Positions 29,075 to 41,285 are shown, counted from the stretch's first letter. The stretch is DNA of 64,000 bases from Lichenibacterium minor (GCF_004137685.1 NZ_QYBB01000018.1:1-64000); one strand, 5' to 3'. Made by a program: numbers and translations. Notes: generated by a model not told the origin, from the sequence alone.

Positions 29075-30115
29075 ATGGCTTCGGTACGCGGTGGGTCGAG
29101 AGACAAGCCGCCCAGCATTGTGGACGTCGCGCAGCATGCCGGCGTGTCGACCGCGACCGTGAGCCGGGCGCTTGCAGCGCCCGAACAGGTGCGCCCGGCC
29201 CTGCGCGAACGGGTCGAGATGGCGGTGCGAGACCTCGGCTACCGGCCGAACGCGGCTGCACAACGGTTGCGGGGACGACGGTCGAGGCTCATCCTCGTCG
29301 TCACGCTGACGCGCTGGAGCGCTCCGTTCTTCGCGGAGGTGCTCAATGGGATCGACTCTGAACTCGCCGCCAACGGCTACGCGATGATCCTCGGCAACCT
29401 CGACCTGGATCGGCGCCAGGACGGGCATCTGGTCGACATGATGCAGTCGGGACGCTTCGATGGTGTCCTGGCACTCGCGGGCGTCGCGAATGCCGCGAAC
29501 GGCCATGAGCTGAAGGAGCCTGGCCTGCCGCTCGTGTCGATCTGTTCTGAAATCCAGGGCACCCCGTCGGTCCTGACCGACGAGGGTGAAAGCATCGTCG
29601 AAGCGGCCGAGCACCTGTTCGGCATCGGCCACCGCCACTTCGTCTACCTGTCCGGGCCGGCGACGAACTTCAGCGACCGGTCGCGCTGGGACGCCCTGAA
29701 GGCGTACTTCGAGGCGAAGAAGGACGAATGCCGCCTCGATCGCATCGAAGGCGATTTCACCCCCCGATCCGGAGCCGCGGCGGCAGAACGCTTCCTCGCA
29801 TCGCTGGAGCGTCCGACCGCCGTCCTGTCATCCTCGGACGAAATGGCCATCGCCTTCATGAAGGTCGCCAAGCACGCCGGCGTGCATGTGCCCGGCGACG
29901 TGTCGGTTTGCGGCTTCGATGGGATCGACTTCGCCGACTATTGCGAACCGACGCTCACCACGATCAGGCAACCCCGTTTCGAACTGGGGCGGACCGGCGC
30001 CTACCGGCTGTTGCAGATCATCGCTGGACATTCCGAGGTCGACGCGGGCCGAACCGTCCTCCGCAACACATTGTGCCTGCGCGACTCGACGGGCCGGGCT
30101 CCCCGACACGGCTAG
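29075..30115 (+). CDS. LacI-family transcriptional regulator
   Basis: A 346-residue regulator: N-terminal helix-turn-helix (IVDVAQHAGVSTATVSRAL) with hinge helix (RPNAAAQRLRGRRS), then a periplasmic-binding-protein-like effector domain ending in the dimer segment FDGIDFADYCEPTLTTIRQP. ATG 29075 has GAGGGATCT upstream; a TTG at 29027 would fall inside the leader inverted repeat and is less likely. It is divergent from the sugar transporter/GH3 operon and most likely represses it, with an imported sugar or hydrolysis product as inducer. Confidence 0.93.
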   Translation: MASVRGGSRDKPPSIVDVAQHAGVSTATVSRALAAPEQVRPALRERVEMAVRDLGYRPNAAAQRLRGRRSRLILVVTLTRWSAPFFAEVLNGIDSELAANGYAMILGNLDLDRRQDGHLVDMMQSGRFDGVLALAGVANAANGHELKEPGLPLVSICSEIQGTPSVLTDEGESIVEAAEHLFGIGHRHFVYLSGPATNFSDRSRWDALKAYFEAKKDECRLDRIEGDFTPRSGAAAAERFLASLERPTAVLSSSDEMAIAFMKVAKHAGVHVPGDVSVCGFDGIDFADYCEPTLTTIRQPRFELGRTGAYRLLQIIAGHSEVDAGRTVLRNTLCLRDSTGRAPRHG

Positions 30116-30239
30116 CCTCCCGGGGCTCTTCCGAATGGCCCCGTGTCGGACATCCGGCCCCTGGACGGCCCGAGGCGGCGGCGGTAGCGTGGACGAAACG
30201 GCGGCGCATGCGGCGCCGGACCGCACGAGGGAGAACGCC

Positions 30240-30527
30240 ATGGCCGCCTTGACCGTCATCGCCAAGTTGAAGGCCAAGGGCGGCCGGGAAGAGGACCTCG
30301 CCGCGCTGTGCGGGAGCCTCGTCGGGCCCACGCGCGCCGAGAAGGGCTGCCTCACCTACGACCTGCACCGGTCCCACGACGACCCCGGCCTGTTCATGTT
30401 CACGGAATCCTGGGAAAGCCGCCCCCTGTGGGAGGAGCACATGAAGTCGCCCCACCTCGTGGCCTTCGGCGAGAAGCAGGACGACGTGATCGAAGCCTGG
30501 GACCTCTTCACCGGCGAGAAGCTTTGA
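30240..30527 (+). CDS. ABM-domain (antibiotic biosynthesis monooxygenase-like) protein
   Basis: A 95-residue single-domain protein of the dimeric ferredoxin-like ABM superfamily. Recognisable blocks are LTVIAKLKAKGGREEDL, ARAEKGCLTYDLHRS-like GCLTYDLHR, and FTESWESRPLWEEHMKSPH, with the conserved Trp and His. Members act as cofactor-free oxygenases, quinone-related enzymes or heme-handling proteins; which applies is not visible. Strong GAGGGAG ribosome-binding site. It is followed 25 bases later by a metallo-beta-lactamase-fold gene, probably in one transcript. Confidence 0.87.
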   Translation: MAALTVIAKLKAKGGREEDLAALCGSLVGPTRAEKGCLTYDLHRSHDDPGLFMFTESWESRPLWEEHMKSPHLVAFGEKQDDVIEAWDLFTGEKL

Positions 30528-30552
30528 TCCGGCGTTTCGAGGAGCCGTCCCC

Positions 30553-31245
30553 GTGAAGATCAAGTTCTACGCCCACGCCTGCTTCCGCCTCGAGGCGGAC
30601 GGCGTGACGGTGATCACCGACCCCTACACGCCGGCGCCCGGAAACAGCGGGTTCGACCCGATCGACGAGCCCGCCGACGTCGTGCTGATGAGCTCGGCGA
30701 CCGACGACTTCCATTCCGACCCGTCGCACGTCCGCGGCGACCCGATCGTCGTCAACACGCTGGAGTTGCCGCCCGAGGGCACGGTCGTCAAGGGCATCCC
30801 GGTGCGGTCCTTCCCGGCCTACGAGAGCAGGACCTTCGACTACCGGTCGGAGTTCGGCCGGGACCCCGACGCCAACGCGCTCTACCACTTCACGCTCGGG
30901 GGCCTGCGCTTCCTCCACATGGGCGACATCGGCAACCCGGTGGCGCCCGACCAGCTCACCGCGTTGAAGGGGCAGGTCGACGTGCTGCTGGCGCTGACGG
31001 GCGAGCACGCCACCATCGCGCTCGACGACCTCGACGCCGCCATCGCGACGATCGGGCCGCGGGTCGTCATCCCCATGCATTACTTCAGCCCGAAGGGCGT
31101 GCTGAAGATCGAGCCCGTCGACCGCTTCCTCGACCGCCTGCCCCCGGAGTCGATCACCCGCGTCGGCGGCCCGGAGATGGAGCTGTCCCCCGAAACGCTG
31201 CCGAAGGACGCCCCGCACGTCTTCGTCTTCGAGCAGTCGCGCTGA
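30553..31245 (+). CDS. MBL-fold hydrolase-like protein (UlaG-related) with altered metal motif
   Basis: A 230-residue protein resembling the UlaG/YtkL branch of the metallo-beta-lactamase fold: KFYAHACFRLEADGVTVITDPY at the N-terminus, HMGDIG (second metal motif) and MHYFSP (last His) further on. The first metal motif, normally HxHxDH, reads SSATDDFHSD, so two His ligands appear lost although D and a later H remain. Either it binds one metal or none, or uses other ligands. The start is GTG with GGAG upstream. It probably shares a transcript with the ABM gene. Function unknown. Confidence 0.8.
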   Translation: MKIKFYAHACFRLEADGVTVITDPYTPAPGNSGFDPIDEPADVVLMSSATDDFHSDPSHVRGDPIVVNTLELPPEGTVVKGIPVRSFPAYESRTFDYRSEFGRDPDANALYHFTLGGLRFLHMGDIGNPVAPDQLTALKGQVDVLLALTGEHATIALDDLDAAIATIGPRVVIPMHYFSPKGVLKIEPVDRFLDRLPPESITRVGGPEMELSPETLPKDAPHVFVFEQSR

Positions 31246-31268
31246 AGCCCGAACCCGGACCCTTCGGG

Positions 31269-32285
31269 TCACATCGCACGCGCGGGAACAGGACCTGACA
31301 GGACCCGGCGGATGGGATCGGCCTGCCGGGTCGACCCGGCCTCGGCGAGCGGGGCTGCGCCCTCGACCAGGGCGGCCAGACGGCGGACCCTGGCGGGGGT
31401 GAGGCGGAAGGCGCTCATCGGATCGGCCGAGGGGACGCGCGTCCTGCGCGCGCCATCCATCGGCGCCAAGCCGCTGGGCCAAGGGCTGACCAGCACCGGG
31501 ATGGGATCTCCCGAGCGGTTCGGCAGCGTCAGGACCCTCGTGGCACGCGAGCGTCCATCGGCGGCGGTCGCTGGGGCGACGGGCCGCGAAAGCGCTTCGC
31601 CCGCGTCCGGCCGCTCCGCGCAGGAGCGCCCTCAGCATCGTTGCAGCGACGGGGTTGGCGAGCAGCACCTTTCCGTCGGTCCCGGCCGGCACGATGCCGA
31701 CCGAAGGATGATCAGCGCCTCGACGGTGCCGTCCCTGCCCCGTCGCGCTGCGCGGAGCTCACGATGCACCTGGATGGCGCGCCGCAGGTGCGAGCTCAGC
31801 CTAGCCCCGAGATCCCGCTCAGCCGCGTCGAACATGCGCGATCCCCGCAAAACGGCGATGCCGCTCAGGATCGACCCGCCACAGGACGATCGAGCGGCGA
31901 CAAACGCTCTACAGCCGCGAGGGAGCACCGGCTCATCGCAGCACTCGCCATGCCCGTACTGGGCAGGGCCCAGAATATCGACTGCCGTCGCCTGGGCTCC
32001 GGTCGACAGGCGAGCAACCGGCTGCACGAATGGTTTCGACGCGGCAAAATCCTGTACGCAGGACTTCATAAAAATATGGCCAACATCATAACGAATATCG
32101 ATTGTGGCGATATCATCAGGGCGTAACGTGACCTGACGTCCATCGAATGCTTCGGCGATCCGCTCCAGCGTGACGGGCCAGCGCTCTGGGCCGATCGCCG
32201 CCATGTAGATGTGATCGGCGAGGATCGAAAGGAGGCGATGACCTGCACACAACCCGTCGCTCCAAGGAATCGATAGCCGGAACAT
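31269..32285 (-). pseudogene. decayed LuxR-family transcriptional regulator
   Basis: Minus-strand remains of an alphaproteobacterial LuxR-type regulator spread over three frames. The N-terminal part (ATG 32285; ILADHIYMAAIGPERWPVTL, typical of this family) is open to about 31712. There a shift moves to a second frame (HPSVGIVPAGTDGKVLLAN, AATMLRALL), and a second shift near 31560-31600 leads to TRVLTLPNRSGDPIPVLV and then ADPMSAFRLTPARVRRLAAL, the start of the HTH domain. The helix-turn-helix itself seems deleted: LAEAG runs straight into STRQADPIRRVL, which matches the very end of the domain. The product could not bind DNA normally. Family usual length is about 370 residues; about 339 codons remain. 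Confidence 0.72.
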
Positions 32286-32516
32286 GACGTCACGGCTGAC
32301 GACACGCCCGTCGGCATCGTGACAACGCAATGGAGGTTGATGAGTCGAGAAACAACGCTGCCCTACCCCATTTGGGGGATGGACGGATACCTCGGTCCCA
32401 TGGCGTAAATGACAAGAACGGCGCCCCCGGAAGACAAGACTTCGCGGGCGCATCAGTCCTTCCAAGGACTGATCGCGCGTCGATCGACATCGACCGAGAA
32501 ATACGAGTGACGAGAC

Positions 32517-34259
32517 GTGGCCCAGCATTGGATGAGGGATGTCGATCGTGAAGCACGCTCCTTTGGCGACGGCCGTGCAGTGCATCCCGGCAGAACAGGC
32601 CGCTCCCCAGCAGCGGCGAGCGAGGACGTGAGCCGGCTGCCCGACCTGCACGACGGGTCCGGCGTCACCGTCGGGATCCTGTCCGACAGTTTCGATACCG
32701 CGACGACCTTCGACCGAGACGGGAACCGCGACACCGCCGCCACCGACATCGCCGCCGGCCTGTTGCCGGCCGACCTCGCCATCCTCGACGACCATGCCGG
32801 GGGAAGTGACGAAGGGCGCGCCATGGCGCAGATCGTCCATCGGACCGCGCCGGGCGCGTCCATCCTGTTCGACACCGCCGCGGGAGGGCAGGCCGTCTTC
32901 GCCCAGCACATCCTCGACCTCGCGGCCGCCGGAGCGAAGGTCATCGTGGACGACGTCGGCTATGCGGCCGAGCCGGACTACCAGGATGGGGTCGTGGCGC
33001 AGGCGATCGAACGGGTCACGGCTCAAGGGGTCGCGTATGTTTCGGCCGCGGGCAACAACGGTGCGGCGGGATACGAGGGCGCCTTCCGAGCCGGCGGCCA
33101 TTTCAGGTGGAACGGCATCCGTTACACGGCCCAAAGCTTCTCGACCGGGGGCGGCCCTTTGGCCGACACGCTGCTCCCGATCAGCGGCCAGGCTGGGCAG
33201 GTGGCCACGATCCAGCTCGCATGGAGCCAGCCCGCGGCCTCGGCCAGTCCGGGCCGGGGGGCGACGGGCGACCTCGACCTCTTCCTGACCGACGCCCGCG
33301 GCAACGTCGTCGACCGCATCGCGGCGGCCCACGACAATGTCGGCCGGGACCCCGTCGAGGTCCTCGACCTGCACCTTCCCGAGACGGGCACCTTCGATCT
33401 GCGGGTCGGCCTGCGCGACGGGACGGAAGCGCCGGGCGACCTCAGGATCGTCGCGATCAGCGACGGCCGGCCGCTCTCGATCGGCGCCGTGTCCAGCGCC
33501 ACCGGAAACGCCACGCTGATCGGCCACAAGGGCGCGCCGGGCGATATCGCGGTGGGGGCGGCCCGTTCGGCCGAAGCCTCGTCGGGCGGCGCGGCTTTCC
33601 CGGTCTCCGAACCGTTCTCGTCGGCGGGCCCGGATATGCGGCTGTTCGACGACGGCGGCGACCCGCTCCCGTCGCCCGCGGTCGGCGGCGTCTCGGTGTC
33701 GGGCAGCGACGGCGTCCCGACGTCGTTTTTCGGCCGGGGCGGGCGTGTCGATGCCGACGGCGATCCCCTGTTCTTCGGCACCTCGGCTGCCGCGCCGCAG
33801 GTCGCGGCCGTCGCGGCCCTGCTGCTGCAGCAGGATCCGCTGTTGACGCCGGCGGAGGTCCGCAGAACCCTCCAGGACACCGCCCTCCCCACGGTGGATT
33901 CGTCCGGCGCGTGGGATCCCCAAGTCGGCGGCAGCGGCTTGGTGCAGGCCGGCGCGGCCCTGGACGAGGTCGCCCGGATGGCGGCCTTCGCCGTGACCGA
34001 AGCGGTCCCCGAGCGGGCCGGCCTCGCGGGCGCCGGTCGGGGCCGGCAGCATGGGGCGGCGGCGGACGCCGCTGGCGCTCTCGCGGCGGCCCTGCGCGGT
34101 GGTCCGGTCCACGGCGGCGCTGCGGCGATCCATGCCGGCGCGACGTTCCGCGAGATGGCGGCGGCGGGGCTGTCGGTGACGCATCCGCCCTATGGGCATC
34201 CGGACGCCTTCGACCATCCGTCGCTCGTTTTCCGGCATCACCAGCCCTTCGCGCTGTGA
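32517..34259 (+). CDS. S8/subtilase-family peptidase with atypical catalytic site
   Basis: A protein of up to 580 residues. The subtilase core has SGVTVGILSDSFD with Asp57, SAAGNNG with the oxyanion Asn180, and FFGTSAAAPQVAAVAALLL with Ser423. Where subtilases have HGTHVA, this protein has SDEGRAMAQIVHRTAPGA, with Glu99 in the His position (a variant also known in other subtilase-like proteins and reminiscent of sedolisins). A prepeptidase-C-like beta domain is inserted between 195 and 340. No signal peptide is seen; the C-terminal 90 residues are Ala/His-rich. The start is uncertain: GTG 32517, ATG 32532 or a later GTG. Confidence 0.8.
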   Translation: MAQHWMRDVDREARSFGDGRAVHPGRTGRSPAAASEDVSRLPDLHDGSGVTVGILSDSFDTATTFDRDGNRDTAATDIAAGLLPADLAILDDHAGGSDEGRAMAQIVHRTAPGASILFDTAAGGQAVFAQHILDLAAAGAKVIVDDVGYAAEPDYQDGVVAQAIERVTAQGVAYVSAAGNNGAAGYEGAFRAGGHFRWNGIRYTAQSFSTGGGPLADTLLPISGQAGQVATIQLAWSQPAASASPGRGATGDLDLFLTDARGNVVDRIAAAHDNVGRDPVEVLDLHLPETGTFDLRVGLRDGTEAPGDLRIVAISDGRPLSIGAVSSATGNATLIGHKGAPGDIAVGAARSAEASSGGAAFPVSEPFSSAGPDMRLFDDGGDPLPSPAVGGVSVSGSDGVPTSFFGRGGRVDADGDPLFFGTSAAAPQVAAVAALLLQQDPLLTPAEVRRTLQDTALPTVDSSGAWDPQVGGSGLVQAGAALDEVARMAAFAVTEAVPERAGLAGAGRGRQHGAAADAAGALAAALRGGPVHGGAAAIHAGATFREMAAAGLSVTHPPYGHPDAFDHPSLVFRHHQPFAL

Positions 34260-34435
34260 TCCGCGGCCCGGCTGGACGGGCCGGGGGAAAGCGTCGGCCA
34301 CCGGCCCTTCCGCCGGGATCCGTCGAGCCGTCGCGGTTCGCCCCGGCCGACGCCATCGGTCGAAGCTGTCCATTTTCGAAGAATGCCTTCACGCGATCGG
34401 GCGATCGCGGTCTGCTCGAAACAAGGGTGGGGACG

Positions 34436-34819
34436 ATGAAGTATTTCAACAGCAAGCCGGTCGACGACCTCATGGACCGGCTGATTTCATTTTTCGTGTT
34501 ATCGCCGGCGGATGCCGAACGCTTGTGGTCGTTCTTCCAGGACGAGATGGCGATGCGGCCGCAATCGTTTGCCGCCCTCGCGACCATGTCGGAGACCCTG
34601 CGGGTCGCCCGCTCGTTGGAGCGGTGTCGGTCCGCCCGGCTGGAAACCCGGCACGGGCCGGGCCGATGCTCCTCGCCGACGGTGCTCACGGTGCCGCGCG
34701 ACGCTGTGGAGGGTCATGGCCGCGCTGCGGCCGCGCGCGATCGGGACGAGGCCTTCCCCGACCTGGCTTCACGATCCGGCAGCGGACCGGCGCGCTCGAA
34801 CATCGCCGCCGCCGGCTGA
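34436..34819 (+). CDS. small hypothetical protein
   Basis: Up to 127 residues. GGTGGGGAC precedes the ATG. The first 60 residues look like a real helical domain (YFNSKPVDDLMDRLISFFVLSP and LWSFFQDEMAMRPQSF), amphipathic and rich in Phe and Leu. The last 60 residues are Arg/Ala/Gly-rich and may be either disordered or read-through of a non-coding frame. It lies 176 bases after the S8 peptidase on the same strand. No family recognised; moderate to low certainty that the full length is translated. Confidence 0.42.
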   Translation: MKYFNSKPVDDLMDRLISFFVLSPADAERLWSFFQDEMAMRPQSFAALATMSETLRVARSLERCRSARLETRHGPGRCSSPTVLTVPRDAVEGHGRAAAARDRDEAFPDLASRSGSGPARSNIAAAG

Positions 34820-35095
34820 CACGGCCACGGGGCGGATCGGCGATGGGCGCGCGAGCGAAGCCGCGATCCGCATCCCCCGGCACGGCGCAGGCTCCGGAGG
34901 ACGGACGAAAGACGCCGCCCGGGCGCGTCCGGGCAGCCTTCGCTTTCGTTCTGACCTTCGTTTTATTCGCTTGCCAGCCCTTCCGCCTTCGACATACCTT
35001 CCCTGCGTGACACGAATGAGCGCCGGCCAAGGCGCCGTTCCGGGAGGGTGAGGCATGGACGTTCGACGCCGGAGCGACATCGGGGCCCCTCGCCC

Positions 35096-36226
35096 GTGAG
35101 CCTCGTGCTCGACCGCATCGGCCTGAAGCGCGGCGACGAGGTCCACATCGCAGACGCGTCGCTCGAGTTGCACGCCGGCTCCATGAACGTGCTGCTCGGG
35201 CCGACGCTCAGCGGCAAGACCACCCTGATGCGCCTGATGGCGGGGCTCGACCGCCCGACCTCCGGCCGGCTCGTCGAGGACGGGCGCGACGTCACGGGGC
35301 TCGGCGTGAAGCACCGCTCGGTCGCCATGGTGTACCAGCAGTTCGTCAACTACCCCACGCTGTCGGTCTACGAGAACATCGCGTCCCCGCTGCGCGTGCA
35401 GGGTCTGCCCAAGGCCGAGATCGAGAGCCGCGTCGCCCGCGCCGCCAAGCTGATGCGGCTGGAGCCCATGCTGAAGCGCACGCCCGCGCAGCTGTCGGGC
35501 GGCCAGCAGCAGCGCACCGCGCTGGCCCGCGCCCTCGTCAAGCAGGCGAAGCTCGTCCTGCTCGACGAGCCGCTCGCCAACCTCGACTACAAGCTGCGCG
35601 AAGAACTGCGCGAGGAGCTGCCGCGCATCTTCGCCGAAACCGGCGCCATCCTGGTCTATGCCACCACCGAGCCGGCGGAAGCGCTGCTGCTGCGCGGCTC
35701 CACCGCCACGCTGCGCGAAGGCCGCATCACCCAGGTGGGGCCCAGCGCCGCGCTGTACCGCGAGCCCGGCAACCTCGACGCGGCCCGCGTCTTCTCCGAC
35801 CCGCCGCTGAACGAGCTCGCCTTGACGGTGTCGAACGGCGTCGCGGCCCTGGCCGACGGCTCCCGCCTGCCCGGCGACGGGGCGCTCGGCGCCCTGCCCG
35901 ACGGCGCGGCGACGCTGGGGTTCCGCGCCGACGCCGCCGCCGCCGCCGTCGCGGTGGGCGGCGACGGGCGCGACCCGTCGCACCCCGCCTTCCCGGGCAC
36001 GGTGGCGGTGACGGAAATCTCGGGCTCGGAAAGCTTCGTCCACATCGCCACCGACGCGGGGCTCGGCACCCTCGTGTGCCTCGTCGAGGGCGTGCACGCC
36101 TTCGAGCCCGGCGACCGCGCCGAAGCGCGCCTCGACCTCGCCCGCGCCTTCGCGTTCGGCGCCGACGGCCGGCGCATCGCCGCCCGGCCCGCCGCGGCGC
36201 CGCGGCGCGAACCCGTGCCGGCCTGA
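35096..36226 (+). CDS. glpS: glycerol ABC importer ATPase GlpS
   Basis: One of two ATPases of the rhizobial-type glycerol importer. 376 residues from GTG 35096 (GTG 35048 is an alternative): Walker A GPTLSGKTT, Q-loop YQQFVNYP, signature LSGGQQQR at 133-140, Walker B LVLLDEPLANLD, and a C-terminal TOBE-like region. The switch His is replaced: VTHDQxEA of typical ATPases reads YATTEPAEA (Thr191). It heads the order glpS-T-P-Q-U-V followed by glpK, matching the glpSTPQUV set described in Rhizobium leguminosarum; glpD is not present here. Confidence 0.88.
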   Translation: MSLVLDRIGLKRGDEVHIADASLELHAGSMNVLLGPTLSGKTTLMRLMAGLDRPTSGRLVEDGRDVTGLGVKHRSVAMVYQQFVNYPTLSVYENIASPLRVQGLPKAEIESRVARAAKLMRLEPMLKRTPAQLSGGQQQRTALARALVKQAKLVLLDEPLANLDYKLREELREELPRIFAETGAILVYATTEPAEALLLRGSTATLREGRITQVGPSAALYREPGNLDAARVFSDPPLNELALTVSNGVAALADGSRLPGDGALGALPDGAATLGFRADAAAAAVAVGGDGRDPSHPAFPGTVAVTEISGSESFVHIATDAGLGTLVCLVEGVHAFEPGDRAEARLDLARAFAFGADGRRIAARPAAAPRREPVPA

Positions 36227-36240
36227 GGGAGCCCCGCGCC

Positions 36241-37340
<1,100 letters not shown>

Positions 37341-37341
<1 letters not shown>

Positions 37342-38231
37342 TGGACAGCCGCGTCTGGGACAACCGCGCCTGGCTCTTCGTCGTGCCGGTGATGGCCTTC
37401 GTGCTGTTCTCCTCGCTCATCCCGATGATGACCGTGGTGAACTATTCCTTTCAGGACTCGATGGGGCAGAACAGCTTCTTCTGGAACGGCCCCGGCTGGT
37501 TCCAGAACCTGCTCGACCCCACCACCGCGGTCGGGGCCCGCTTCCAGGGCGCGCTGCTGCGCAACTTCGCCTTTTCGTTCACCGTGCTCGCCATCGAGAT
37601 CCCGCTCGGCATCGCGGTGGCGCTGTGCATCCCGAAATCGGGGTGGCGGGTCGGCGCCGTGCTGGTCGCCATCGCGCTGCCGCTGCTCATCCCCTACAAC
37701 GTGGTGGGCACCATCTGGCAGCTCTTTTCGCGCACCGACATCGGCCTGCTCGGCGTGGCGCTCGGCCGCTCGGGCGTGCCCTTCAACGTCACGCAGAACG
37801 CCGGCTCCGCCTGGGCCGTGATCGTGCTCATGGACGTGTGGCACTGGACGTCGATGGTGGCGCTGCTCTGCTACGCCGGCCTGAAGGCCATCCCGGACGC
37901 CTATTACCAGGCGGCGCGGATCGACGGCGCCAACCGCTGGAGCGTGTTCCGCAACATCGAGCTGCCGAAGCTGCGCAAGGTGCTGGTCATCGCCATGCTG
38001 CTGCGCTTCATGGGCTCGTTCATGATCTATACCGAGCCCTTCACGGTGACGGGCGGGGGGCCCGGCGAGGACACGAGCTTCCTGTCGATCGACCTCGTCA
38101 AGATGGCGCTGGGCCAGGTCGACCTCGGCAACGCCGCCGCCTATTCGCTGGTCTACAACCTCATCACGCTGACGGTCTGCTGGATGTTCTTCACCTACAC
38201 GACCCACGCGGATTCGAAGGACGTCGCATGA
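37341..38231 (+). CDS. glpP: glycerol ABC importer permease GlpP
   Basis: A 296-residue inner-membrane permease with six helices and the ATPase-docking EAA loop IPDAYYQAARIDGANRWSVF. Helix 1 is LFVVPVMAFVLFSSLIPMM. It starts in a TGATG overlap with the upstream ATPase and overlaps the next permease by four bases, so the set is translated as a unit. By order and sequence it is the first permease of the glycerol importer. Confidence 0.9.
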
Positions 38232-39094
38232 GCGCTTCCGCGATCTCCGCCCCGCTCGCGACGTCCGGCACCCGCGAGGCCCGCGCGGCGCGCGGGCCCA
38301 AGGGCCGCACGATCGGCATGGCGCTCTACATGCTGTTCCTGTTCGTCCCGGTGTATTGGCTGGTCAACGCCAGCTTCAAGACCAACGCCGACATCCTGTC
38401 GGGGCTGAGCCTGTGGCCGCAGCACCCGACGCTGGAGAACTATTCCAAGATCTTCGCCGATCCCGATTGGCATTCGGCGTTCACCAACTCCATCCTGATG
38501 GTGGTCATCAACACGGTCATCTCCGTGTCGGTGGCGCTGCCGGCCGCCTACGCGTTCAGCCGTTACCGGTTCGTGGGCGACAAGCCGCTGTTCTTCTGGC
38601 TGCTGTCGAACCTCATGGCGCCGCCCGCCGTCTACGCGCTGCCGTTCTTCAACCTGTATTCGGCGACGGGGCTGTTCGACTCCATCTGGGCGGTGGCGCT
38701 GGCCCATTGCCTGTTCAACGTGCCCCTCGCGGTGTGGATCCTCGAAGGCTTCATCTCCGGCGTGCCGCGCGAGATCGACGAGACGGCGGAGATCGACGGG
38801 TATTCGTTCCCGCGCTTCTTCGTCAAAATCTTCCTCCCGCTCATCGCCAACGGCATCGGGGTCGCGGCCTTCTTCTGCTTCATGTTCTCCTGGGTGGAAC
38901 AGCTGCTCGCCACCACGCTCACCACCGTCAACGCCAAGCCCATCGCCGGCATGATGTCGCGCGCCTATTCGGCGGCCGGGCTCGACTGGGGCCTGCTCGC
39001 CGCCGCCGGCACGCTGACGATGATCCCGGGCGCGATCGTCATCTGGTTCGTGCGCAACCACATCGCCAAGGGCTTCGCCCTCGGGCGCGTGTGA
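38228..39094 (+). CDS. glpQ: glycerol ABC importer permease GlpQ
   Basis: A 288-residue permease with six helices and an EAA loop (PREIDETAEIDGYSFPRFF). A 25-residue Ala/Arg-rich cytoplasmic tail precedes helix 1 (GMALYMLFLFVPVYWLVNAS). ATG overlaps the glpP stop by four bases. It pairs with GlpP to form the channel. The name follows the rhizobial importer and not the E. coli phosphodiesterase. Confidence 0.9.
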   Translation: MSASAISAPLATSGTREARAARGPKGRTIGMALYMLFLFVPVYWLVNASFKTNADILSGLSLWPQHPTLENYSKIFADPDWHSAFTNSILMVVINTVISVSVALPAAYAFSRYRFVGDKPLFFWLLSNLMAPPAVYALPFFNLYSATGLFDSIWAVALAHCLFNVPLAVWILEGFISGVPREIDETAEIDGYSFPRFFVKIFLPLIANGIGVAAFFCFMFSWVEQLLATTLTTVNAKPIAGMMSRAYSAAGLDWGLLAAAGTLTMIPGAIVIWFVRNHIAKGFALGRV

Positions 39095-39119
39095 CCATCC
39101 GCGCCTGAGGGGGCCGACC

Positions 39120-39413
39120 ATGGATTCGTTGTCCGACGCCGTCGCCTGGATGGCCTGGACCTGGCAGACCGTGCTGTTCTTCGCCGCGCTCGCGGCCTGC
39201 CTCGCGGGCCTGACGGCGCTGGCGGTGTACCGGCCGGAAACGCCCCACGTCGGCGTGCTCGGCTTCGCCACCACGCGGGGCGACAGGTTCTTCGTGTCGC
39301 TGCTGCTGTCGGCCTTCATCTTCGTGGGCTTCATCCGCTTCGGCGGACAGGACTTCACCTGGCCGGGGCTGGCGGCGCTGGCCGCGACGGCGCTGATGTT
39401 CCGCTTCGCTTGA
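39120..39413 (+). CDS. glpU: DUF2160 small membrane protein GlpU
   Basis: A 97-residue protein with two or three hydrophobic helices (TVLFFAALAACLAGLTALAV; FVSLLLSAFIFVGFI; LAALAATALMF). DUF2160 proteins sit in this position in glycerol ABC operons; their task is unknown, presumably a small accessory subunit of the membrane complex. It lies 25 bases after glpQ and 98 bases before the binding-protein gene. Confidence 0.85.
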   Translation: MDSLSDAVAWMAWTWQTVLFFAALAACLAGLTALAVYRPETPHVGVLGFATTRGDRFFVSLLLSAFIFVGFIRFGGQDFTWPGLAALAATALMFRFA

Positions 39414-39511
39414 AGCGTCGCCCCTTTCGCGCCCGCCCCCTCGGGGCGCGGCGCCAAGACCAAGAGGACCCAGGGCGATCCCGCACCGGGCCACATCAGG
39501 ACGAGGAAACC

Positions 39512-41278
<1,767 letters not shown>

Positions 41279-41285
41279 CCTCGCG

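Noticed and set aside
32290..34373. Minus-strand frame opposite the S8 peptidase
   Set aside because: Arg/Gly/Asp-rich antisense of a well-supported gene. Only the part below 32285 corresponds to the LuxR pseudogene.
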